This document shows, one piece after another, positions 1-7,658 of a stretch of DNA of 22,892 bases. Source of the stretch: Bacillota bacterium (GTDB lineage: Bacteria > Bacillota > Clostridia > Acetivibrionales > DSM-1351); NCBI GenBank assembly GCA_023412275.1, contig JAEYNY010000110.1, forward strand, positions 1 to 22,892, given 5' to 3'. The notes under the pieces are model-generated. The model saw only the letters and a list, made by a program, of their open reading frames with translations, was not told the origin of the DNA and made no database searches. The position numbers and the translations under genes were made by a program. The first letter of the stretch is position 1; each line of letters starts with the position of its first letter.

Positions 1-236
1 GGCAACAATCGGTTGAAGATGGTAAACTACGTTCTCATAATGGACATTTCTAAGTATAAAACACCCGTTATCCTCTTGAGTTAATCGATGGTCAGGCCTT
101 AATATTCTAGCCAAATGAATTCACCCTTTCCTCCTGTAACCCTTGATCCATATCCACTGGACGTTAAAATTACTTTATGCGGTGCCATTTTGCGTAGTGA
201 TACAACAACTAAACAATCGTCATAGATAAGTTTTTC
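1..236 (-). pseudogene. Possible gene fragment in two overlapping short frames, left edge
   Basis: On the minus strand one frame is open from a stop at 237-239 down to a TAA at 99-101 (45 codons) and includes the segment MAPHKVILTSSGYGSR. A second frame is open from a TGA at 121-123 to the window edge and includes RPDHRLTQEDNGCFILRN. The two overlap around 99-120, and a single frameshift near 115-125 would join them into one continuous polypeptide. An AGGAGG-like stretch at about 129-134 precedes the second frame, so a separate gene starting at the TTG at 112-114 and running off the left edge is also possible. I recognise no family. The residue composition looks coding rather than random, but this rests on short reading frames only. 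Confidence 0.25.
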
Positions 237-470
237 TTAAATTTATTAAAAGCACAAATAATTTACATTAAAATCTAAAAAAAACAAAAATAATATATTT
301 ATGATGTGAATGTATGTATATATTTCAAATTTTTACACTAAATGTATATTAATTACATTTATTATATCAGTAAATACTTCACAAAACAATATATAAATTG
401 TATATTTACATGGCAACGCATATTTTTTATCAATTTATAGCATTGAAGATAACTAGATAGCCCGGTATTC

Positions 471-619
471 TCAGAATATATCAGTCAAACTTACAATTGG
501 TTTGTCCTCATTTGGATTTAAAGCCGCATACACATAGGTGTCCCAGCAAATTGGATTTCCCTTTGCATCATTTAGAAGTTCTTTTGTTTATCCTTATAAC
601 AGTACCCTTTACCTAAATT
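471..619 (-). pseudogene. Possible 3' gene remnant with a frameshift, downstream of the EcsC-like gene
   Basis: A minus-strand frame from 587 down to a TGA at 471-473 reads with coding-like composition (for example GNPICWDTYVYAALNPNEDK). It is cut off upstream by a TAA at 588-590. A different frame just upstream, 619 to about 581, reads GKGYCYKDKQK and joins it smoothly if one base is restored in the A-rich run at about 581-587. That is the pattern of a decayed gene end on the same strand as the neighbouring EcsC-like gene. Family unknown. Between this piece and the fragment at 1-236 lies very AT-rich DNA (about 237-470) in which I see no gene, RNA or clear repeat. Confidence 0.25.
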
Positions 620-685
620 TCAATATCCAAATATAATGAGAAGCTAACAAAAAGACTCGTCACTAATAATGCTAATTAGAGCAAT

Positions 686-1612
686 TTAAACTTCCTTTGT
701 ATCTTCTATAATGATAGTATTCTCTTCATCAGATACATTGTGATATGGATTACTTAGCAGCGTATCTTGCAATGAAGCTTTTAATTTGTCACAACACGGC
801 TTAAATGTAACAAAAGTGATACCTCCACCAATTATTCCGCCAACAACGGGAATTGACTTATTAATAGCATTAGCAAATAATTTTTTAGTCAAGTTTACAT
901 TAAACCACTTCACAACACTTTTTACAATAGGATATATAGTTCCCTTGGTAAGAGCCGCATTAATCAGTTTCTTTTCAACACCTGTTGCCAAAGCTTTTGC
1001 CATTCCTTTTATAGCATTATTTGCACCGACTACTCCATACATTACTCCCAAGCATAAAATTAAAATGTTCATTGTTTCAGAATCAAATTTTTGTCCTTTT
1101 TCTTCAGTATCTATTTCAGGGAACCCATACAAATATAAGAGTTTTTGTGTCACTCTTAACATATATCCATAATATTGAGCAATATCAGCCGGAATTGTAG
1201 CAGCCATTGCTAGTCCTCCCGGAGTGCCAAGGGCCGCAGATATACCTGATACACAATTTCTTTCAAACTTGATTACTTCATCAGCGATTTTATCTATTTC
1301 TATTAATGGTATATTGGCTTGTGCTGGAGTATTAGCTATTGCAGCGTCAATAATATTCTGTGGGTAGTTTTTGAAGAGCTCTTTTTTTAGAAATTCAGAA
1401 CGGTTAATTTTAATACCTGGAACTCGCATTCCCACAATGACGATATCTTCAATGTCTATTTCACCATTACCATTTTGATCGATTGCATTAATAACTGTCT
1501 CCGTTGATTTATTAGCAATATCTTTTGTAATTTTGCCAACTTTATTTGCTAATCCGTGTAAATTCTCACCTACTTTTTTACCATCAAATAGTTTTTCTTT
1601 TACAGTTTTCAT
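686..1612 (-). CDS. EcsC-family-like membrane-associated protein with an EF-hand-like loop
   Basis: The product is 308 residues, starting at the ATG at 1610-1612. I chose this start because AAAGGTGA lies 5 nt upstream; a GTG nine bases further up would sit on top of that ribosome binding site. The central part has the hallmark of the EcsC family: GTPGG at about 129-133, then an amphipathic/hydrophobic stretch containing IPADIAQYYGYMLR and a following YGF. Further hydrophobic segments lie at about 181-201 and 254-270 (glycine-rich, VVGGIIGGGITF). An odd feature is a calcium-loop-like segment at residues 45-56 (D45, N47, N49, E51, D56), of the kind found in EF-hands and dockerins. The molecular role of EcsC proteins is poorly defined. 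It is the last gene of the five-gene minus-strand block, 203 bp after the NACHT gene. Family assignment is fairly likely, function unknown. Confidence 0.7.
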   Translation of the reverse strand: MKTVKEKLFDGKKVGENLHGLANKVGKITKDIANKSTETVINAIDQNGNGEIDIEDIVIVGMRVPGIKINRSEFLKKELFKNYPQNIIDAAIANTPAQANIPLIEIDKIADEVIKFERNCVSGISAALGTPGGLAMAATIPADIAQYYGYMLRVTQKLLYLYGFPEIDTEEKGQKFDSETMNILILCLGVMYGVVGANNAIKGMAKALATGVEKKLINAALTKGTIYPIVKSVVKWFNVNLTKKLFANAINKSIPVVGGIIGGGITFVTFKPCCDKLKASLQDTLLSNPYHNVSDEENTIIIEDTKEV

Positions 1613-1815
1613 AAACCTCACCTTTCTTACGTTGAATTCATCTTATCCTATGTAATTTATGCGAGGGTTTTGACTTTAAGTTTTCAAGTATTTCTATAAT
1701 ATTTATCTTGGCGAAACGCACATTATTAGCCTAGTCTGAGTTCGGTACTCTTACCTGATATAAACATAATGGGAAGTTAAAGCCCATTCGTCATCAAAAA
1801 TTAAAGTATTCTTAT

Positions 1816-4800
1816 CTACTTTTCTGATCTGCGTGATTTTAAAAAAGCGAGTGTTACTTCTATGCTCCAGGGAGTGTCACTTGAAACAGCAATTAATCGG
1901 TCAATATTTTTCAAGTGCCAGTAACAAGTTGATACTAACTTCTGGTTATCTGGACAATCATTTATAAGCATGGTCAACATCTCTTTAACCTTAAATTTAT
2001 CCTCTTGAATTAAGTTATTTATAACGGTGTCTAGACTTCCTCTTAATCCAAAACTTTCTTTATCCTTAAATCCTTCAGAGAAGCAGAGCTTGAAAAGGCT
2101 AATAATTACTTCGCTCAACGAGATATCATTTATTTCTCGAATAGTCATTGTTATCGGTTCAATATGCGATCCTTCGGGAAGCAAATCAGGTAAAGTATTA
2201 GCCTTTTTTGCAAGTTCATAATACTTTTCTAAAGCATATCTATTGTTTAGCCTTAGTAACTCACCTAAAAAAAGTAATTGGTCCTCTGATGCATTATTTC
2301 TTTTAACCATGATAGCGATGATTTTGTCATTCTCACCTTTTATTTTATTTGAAAGATATTTAAGAAAATCGTTATCTATAGTATCATCGACTAAATTGTT
2401 AACAAATCCTTCTCCTTTTACTAAAATTAGATAATCTGCGGTACAATTTTTGCTCCATTTTGCTTCTTCAGAAGTGCTTTTAAAAAGGGTGGCAGCAATA
2501 TCAACACCCTCTTGTAGTTCCTCGTTTTCACAATAGAGAATATGAGTTTTGGCAGCCTCTGGATCCAGTTTTTTGTTTTTGATATTGTAGATGATTTTTT
2601 CTCTCAGTGCATTTTTATCAGAAATGTTTTGCATAACAAAATTCAGTGTTTCTGAATCACCTGAGGATGTAGATGATACAAATACATACCAAGGTAGTAG
2701 AAGCATTTCAAGTAGCTTTTCATCACTTATGACAAACTTAAATCTATTCTGTAACAGTGTAATACGCTTTGCAATATAAAACTGCGTTTTGTTCAATTCT
2801 TCAAAATTAATATCTGTTATTGTTTTGTAAAAATATGTTTCAAGATATTCCTGCTGTGCAAGAGATACTTCAATATTTTCACGGTTTTCAAACATGCGAC
2901 ACATTTCGCAAATCCCAAAAACATCCCAGTCAATATTATCTAAGAAATGTATCACTTTACACTTCTCGTTTCCGTTATGATAAAGTGCAGTTAGAATATT
3001 CTGTATGTCTTCACGGTTATGAGGTATTTTTGAAAAACTATCTCCAAACAATTCTCCACATTTAATATCGTCACCTAAAAAAGCTACGAACTCATCTATC
3101 ATTGCAGCAAATTTAGGTTTTTCAAATAAACTGTCAAAGTATCTTTGGGAACCTTCTCGATGAATTTTTTCCCAATCTTCCGCCATATCAAGTTTAATTT
3201 CAATGCCTTCCTTTTTAAAGACAGCTTGGTTAAGCTTTTTAAATAATTCTGACTCTCTTGAATGACGTCTGGCATACCATTTATATGCTTCAGAATCGGC
3301 CTCACCAGCTAAATAACTTGAAATCAAAATATCTAATAATTCCTCCTCCATAATGTCTTCTATGGAGAACATCATTATGTCAGTGGGTATCTTGAGTCTT
3401 AGTATTCTGCTAAAAGCGTCAGTTAATAAGCTGTGATCACGAAATAATTGCCTAATCACATTAATTTTACGCCTATCACATTTTCTTGCAACACATACAA
3501 ATATATCCACAAAATTGTCTATAAGACTTTTAATCTCATATTTATGCGTCTCAAACGCTTTTGTGATAACTTCTTCAAATAGCTCATCACTTTTGTAAAA
3601 CCTATGAGACTTATCAGAGCATAGTATATATATCGACTTCAATATGTTTTCTGTATTTTGAAAAGATTTAATTGCTGTTGAAAATTCTTTCCAAATACTA
3701 TAATTTTCTTGCATCTTTGCATCTGTTTCAAAGATGTTAAACAGATATTCGGAATAGTCATCAGCAACATTGGCTTTATTAAATAGCCTGCTCAGTGCCC
3801 CTACAACTTCAGATCTTTTGTCATCTTTTAATATTACAAACAACTCTGCAGTAAGTGGACGTAAGTTATCGTTAGATATTCGGGTTAATGCTTTAACAGA
3901 TAAAGAAATTATATATTCTGGCTGTTTTGCATCTAAATACGGCATAATAGCTTCTTTTATTTCGCGTTCCATACCGTAGAAATTGTCAAAGTAACGCAGA
4001 ATGCTTATTGAACCAAGAGAGGAAGCATTATTTACGGGATTACTTATTTCTTTAAGTAAAAAACAAAGTGCAGATTTGCTCTGAAAAAATTTCGCAAGTT
4101 TTTCCTCCTCATGAATTGCATAGACCGGAATATTTTTGTTAAATGAATCCTGCATTAAATGTTTAAATATTCTGTTCCGGTCTTCTGAAGTGATCCTATC
4201 TGACTCAAATTTATAAATTGTTTCAGGTGAATTGTCAATTAACCATTTGATTAGATAATCATCTTTTCTCATAGGTAATAGTAAAGATAAAACATTCACC
4301 CATGATGGACGTAATAGTTTCCTATCTTCATCGTAAGTTATTATTTGTAATAGGTTATCAAAAGAAATATCGACCAAGTAGTCCGCAACAAAAAACTCGC
4401 GAAAAATGTTATGCTCAAATTCCCAAGCCAAGGTATGATCTAATTCTTTTGACACAATCAATCCAGTTTTATTAAAACGCTGTCTTATAATTGATGAAAA
4501 ATATTGTGTATACTCCTTATTGCTCAAACCAAATATGTGTAAGGATTGCATTAAAAAACTTAATTCATTCAAATGAGAACGCAATTCATATTCATTAGCC
4601 ATAAGTGTTTCTTTATATTCGCAGGGGCATCTTTTATCGCCCTCTTTAAATCTGTATGAAATCATAATATCTAATAATAACTCACGTTTTGGCAAAGAGC
4701 CTGTTTCTATATATATTCGAATCATGTCAAAAAGATAAAATGGTGTTTGCGCCAAAGTCAAACAATCTATGTTTTTCAAATACTCTAAGAAATCTTTTGC

Positions 4801-6159
4801 TTTTTCAACACCTTTCTCCTTGGCAATTTTAGAAATTTGCTCAGTACTTAAAGGTAATATTTTGTATTCAGCAAACATATCTATACTAACCCTATAATTT
4901 GTTCTTGCTGACAAGATAATTTTGGCTTCTGGATTCCCATGCGTAGCTGAGCCAATCTCCTTTATCAGCCCGGCCATTTTCCCGCCATCCATTTCGTCAA
5001 GGCCATCCATTATTAAAAGTGGGGTTTTTCTGTCAATGGTGTTATATTGAGTGAATTTGACGTACTTGACAACAGCTGAATAGCTAGTATTTCTTAAATT
5101 TACCCATATTGGAAAATATTCATCGTCATTTTCGTATTTCCAAAAGATATTCGCTAATTCAAATGACTTTCCTATTCCGGCATCACCGAGTAATAGTATT
5201 AAGTTACGTTTTTTGATAACCTCAGCAATATCTTCGCCGATGTTTTCGTACCAAAATGAGTTCTCATCATCCTTCTTGTTAGAGCTCTTTCTTTTTAATC
5301 TACGTGTTATATTTGTTTCACTTTTGTCTGGCTTGCTGAGAGGTATATGATCGGATACCTCATTTATTTTTGCGGGAAATAAAAGATTGGCAACGAAATT
5401 TGCTGCCGTCCAAACATAACGATAAGCAAAATTGATTCTGCCATCTGTAACATCAAGCAGTAAGAATTCATTACTGCAACCCTTTTCTTGTTTGAAAAGC
5501 GTCCCGACCGAATGTATGTCTGTATCATTATTTAAGAAATCTGGTACTTTTACATTGCCGTGTTGATGACCATAGAAAATAAAGTTTGAATGAGTGGCAA
5601 TCAATTCATTTTCGTTTATTATGCTTCTGTCAGCACCTTCTTGCTGACAAGGCGGATGGTGCATAAATATAATATTTTTTCCTGATTTCATTTTGGATTT
5701 CAAAGCTTCAACATCAATCTTGCCATCTAAATCGTGGTTTCGTGTCAATGTAGAATCTACTAAAATAAAGTTGACGTTAGCTTCTTCAAGTGAATATACA
5801 GACGAGTCCATAGTATAGATAAAGTCTTTCTTATAGCTATGGCGTTGGATAAATTTATTAAATGCAGATAGTTCAAAATTGTTTTTCTCAATTTCATGAT
5901 TGCCAGGAACGAATAAAATTTTGACATTACTAAAAGCGACTTTCAACTTATCAATAAATTTATCAGCCTCAGATAACTTAATGGCATTGTTGCCAATTCC
6001 GCCACGATTAATAATATCACCCAAAAAAAATATAATTAGTTCCTCGTTTTCTGACATCTTTCTATTAACCCTATATATCATGTTGACTGTAATTTTATCG
6101 ATAAAATCCCAGTCATTGTTTTCATCAATATGCAAGTCAGATATTATCAATACTTTCAT
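1816..6159 (-). CDS. Calcineurin-like metallophosphoesterase fused to NACHT (STAND) NTPase with long C-terminal sensor region
   Basis: The product is 1447 residues; the ATG at 6159 is preceded by AAGGAG at 7 nt. Residues 1-250 form a metallophosphoesterase with the full metal-binding motif set: D8-x-H10, G47-D48, G86-N87-H88-E89, H167-H168 and G197-H198-Q199-H200. A basic linker (about 285-297) leads to a NACHT-type P-loop NTPase: Walker A G325-DAGIGK-S332, Walker B/DGLDE at 385-389, an arginine in the following strand (R419), and the NACHT helical motif FEHNIFREFFVADYL near residue 600. The remaining roughly 750 residues are mostly helical, without obvious repeats that I could delimit; in this class they are usually the ligand-sensing part. 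The layout effector-switch-sensor matches bacterial NLR-like defence proteins (Avs, bNACHT), where the N-terminal enzyme is unleashed on infection. Here the effector would be a phosphoesterase or nuclease; its substrate cannot be told from sequence. No frameshift or loss of key residues is visible. Confidence 0.88.
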   Translation of the reverse strand: MKVLIISDLHIDENNDWDFIDKITVNMIYRVNRKMSENEELIIFFLGDIINRGGIGNNAIKLSEADKFIDKLKVAFSNVKILFVPGNHEIEKNNFELSAFNKFIQRHSYKKDFIYTMDSSVYSLEEANVNFILVDSTLTRNHDLDGKIDVEALKSKMKSGKNIIFMHHPPCQQEGADRSIINENELIATHSNFIFYGHQHGNVKVPDFLNNDTDIHSVGTLFKQEKGCSNEFLLLDVTDGRINFAYRYVWTAANFVANLLFPAKINEVSDHIPLSKPDKSETNITRRLKRKSSNKKDDENSFWYENIGEDIAEVIKKRNLILLLGDAGIGKSFELANIFWKYENDDEYFPIWVNLRNTSYSAVVKYVKFTQYNTIDRKTPLLIMDGLDEMDGGKMAGLIKEIGSATHGNPEAKIILSARTNYRVSIDMFAEYKILPLSTEQISKIAKEKGVEKAKDFLEYLKNIDCLTLAQTPFYLFDMIRIYIETGSLPKRELLLDIMISYRFKEGDKRCPCEYKETLMANEYELRSHLNELSFLMQSLHIFGLSNKEYTQYFSSIIRQRFNKTGLIVSKELDHTLAWEFEHNIFREFFVADYLVDISFDNLLQIITYDEDRKLLRPSWVNVLSLLLPMRKDDYLIKWLIDNSPETIYKFESDRITSEDRNRIFKHLMQDSFNKNIPVYAIHEEEKLAKFFQSKSALCFLLKEISNPVNNASSLGSISILRYFDNFYGMEREIKEAIMPYLDAKQPEYIISLSVKALTRISNDNLRPLTAELFVILKDDKRSEVVGALSRLFNKANVADDYSEYLFNIFETDAKMQENYSIWKEFSTAIKSFQNTENILKSIYILCSDKSHRFYKSDELFEEVITKAFETHKYEIKSLIDNFVDIFVCVARKCDRRKINVIRQLFRDHSLLTDAFSRILRLKIPTDIMMFSIEDIMEEELLDILISSYLAGEADSEAYKWYARRHSRESELFKKLNQAVFKKEGIEIKLDMAEDWEKIHREGSQRYFDSLFEKPKFAAMIDEFVAFLGDDIKCGELFGDSFSKIPHNREDIQNILTALYHNGNEKCKVIHFLDNIDWDVFGICEMCRMFENRENIEVSLAQQEYLETYFYKTITDINFEELNKTQFYIAKRITLLQNRFKFVISDEKLLEMLLLPWYVFVSSTSSGDSETLNFVMQNISDKNALREKIIYNIKNKKLDPEAAKTHILYCENEELQEGVDIAATLFKSTSEEAKWSKNCTADYLILVKGEGFVNNLVDDTIDNDFLKYLSNKIKGENDKIIAIMVKRNNASEDQLLFLGELLRLNNRYALEKYYELAKKANTLPDLLPEGSHIEPITMTIREINDISLSEVIISLFKLCFSEGFKDKESFGLRGSLDTVINNLIQEDKFKVKEMLTMLINDCPDNQKLVSTCYWHLKNIDRLIAVSSDTPWSIEVTLAFLKSRRSEK

Positions 6160-6283
6160 ATTATAACTCCTTAAAATTTGGTTGCTTTCTATTTCCCGTT
6201 ATTGCTATAACATGATTGTCCAATTTAGGGGTAATGTGTAATTGGGGTAAATGCTTATTGGGATAATAACTCCCACTATAGTG

Positions 6284-6670
6284 TCATAACCTCCAACTTT
6301 CACTTCTATCTTTAAGTTTTTTATAGACGTTGTTATAATTTTCTTGGGCATAATAGCCGAACCCTATCTTTTTTTCATAATCGTCATTTAAAATTTTCAT
6401 CAATTCTAGATTATTCGCAAACAACTTTGTTTTAAAGTTAGAAACTTTTGGGCCGTAATCTATCAATCCAATTACTGCTAACGGCTTATTTTTATGTTTT
6501 ATGACCCAAGTAGCTTTACCACCAAAAATATACGGCAAATATCGCGAGTTAATAATCTCTTCAATAAAATCACTTAATTTTAATTGTTGATTTATTTCAA
6601 ATGTTTTTTCATGAGAATCCATATCATCCGCCATACAAACACTACCACGATCAATTATTATCTCAATCAC
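6284..6670 (-). CDS. Small uncharacterised protein within the defence block
   Basis: The product is about 128 residues if translation starts at the GTG at 6668-6670, which has AAGGGG nine bases upstream. An ATG at 6688 in the same frame has no convincing ribosome binding site, and the GGGG of the better site lies inside its extension. The N-terminus then reads MIEIIIDRGSVC, followed by an acidic ADDMDSHEK stretch. A central IFGGKATWVIKHKNKPLAVIG segment looks like a beta hairpin core, and the C-terminus is charged. No signal peptide or membrane segment is visible, so it is probably cytoplasmic. It lies 124 bp upstream of the phosphoesterase-NACHT gene and 173 bp after the HEPN-like gene, all on one strand, so it may be an accessory or antitoxin-like component. 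I do not recognise a named domain. Confidence 0.65.
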   Translation of the reverse strand: MIEIIIDRGSVCMADDMDSHEKTFEINQQLKLSDFIEEIINSRYLPYIFGGKATWVIKHKNKPLAVIGLIDYGPKVSNFKTKLFANNLELMKILNDDYEKKIGFGYYAQENYNNVYKKLKDRSESWRL

Positions 6671-6843
6671 AGTTAAATTCCCCTTCATAAAGTCTCAAAT
6701 TTTGAATCATCATACCACCCTCACAATAATGTACTACTGCTCACTATATCCGATAAATACCTTTATTAATTCCAATAGGATTAAAATTTCTATTATTGCT
6801 ACAATACACCAGTCAAGTTAGGCAGTTTATATCGTTCAATAAT

Positions 6844-7542
6844 TTAAAACTTTATAGCATTTCTTAAAAATTCAACTTTTGTATTAATTTTGTTAAAGTC
6901 TTCTTTTGATACAATATCACCACCATGTACAACATTAGTGCGAAAGTCCATTACTTCATTAAACAAAGGTACTAACTTACTGTCAATAGAGTTTAGAAAT
7001 TCTCTTTTCCAATAATATGCCAACTCTCCATTCTTAGGGGGTAATTTGTCTCTTAATTCTTTTTCAAACAATGACCACTTTCCCATAAAATTACCTAATG
7101 CAGTAGTGTAGGTAATATCTTGTAGCTGTGGTAATTTATCATCGAATAATGACTCAAACAAAGTCTTTGCTATTTCAAAATAAGCTTCAACTTTAGATTT
7201 ATCTACAGTTAATCCGTTTCCGTTATGGTAAAGCTGATTTCTTAACCTGTGATACCACTCAATATCATCCAAATTAATAGAATTTAATTTGTCATTATTA
7301 TATTTTTCAATTAAATCCAAATATGTAGGAAAAGAATTTTCAGCATCTTGTAATTCTTTTCTGCTTGGCATCTCCTGCTTTCGAATTCTTTTAGGAAGAG
7401 ATAAAAAAGTTTTTATAGATAATTCAACCGCATTATCTATTGAAATAAAGGCTATGCGTCGGTCAAAATCACTTGTTCCATTTATATGCTCTATAGCATG
7501 ACTTAGTAGTTCTTTAGGGCCATCACTCCAAGGCTTTTCCAT
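6844..7542 (-). CDS. HEPN-like protein with two R-X4-H motifs
   Basis: The product is 232 residues; AGGAG lies 7 nt before the ATG at 7542. It is all-helical in appearance with no signal peptide. It carries two copies of the motif typical of HEPN ribonucleases: R101-N-Q-L-Y-H106 (followed by NG) and R201-T-N-V-V-H206 (followed by GG). Each is preceded by a helix of the right length, so it could be a tandem HEPN pair in one chain forming an internal dimer. HEPN proteins are common RNA-cutting effectors in toxin-antitoxin and abortive-infection systems, and some are non-catalytic. The gene follows the OLD-type gene by 116 bp on the same strand, which suggests a two-component system: ATPase/nuclease sensor plus RNase effector. 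The fold is inferred from motifs only; a general DNA- or RNA-binding helical protein is the alternative. Confidence 0.7.
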   Translation of the reverse strand: MEKPWSDGPKELLSHAIEHINGTSDFDRRIAFISIDNAVELSIKTFLSLPKRIRKQEMPSRKELQDAENSFPTYLDLIEKYNNDKLNSINLDDIEWYHRLRNQLYHNGNGLTVDKSKVEAYFEIAKTLFESLFDDKLPQLQDITYTTALGNFMGKWSLFEKELRDKLPPKNGELAYYWKREFLNSIDSKLVPLFNEVMDFRTNVVHGGDIVSKEDFNKINTKVEFLRNAIKF

Positions 7543-7658
7543 TATTATTCTCCTAATTATTCTTCATTGTTACAAAATCCTGACCATAAACAAATTTCAT
7601 AATAATCCTTACAAGTAAATTCATTCACCTAAAGTCCTCTGCTCTTTACAGGAAAAGG

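Noticed and set aside
786..1172. Plus-strand frame opposite the EcsC-like gene
   Set aside because: It is the antisense shadow of a gene with clear family features and a good ribosome binding site; the same holds for the other opposite-strand frames in the large genes.
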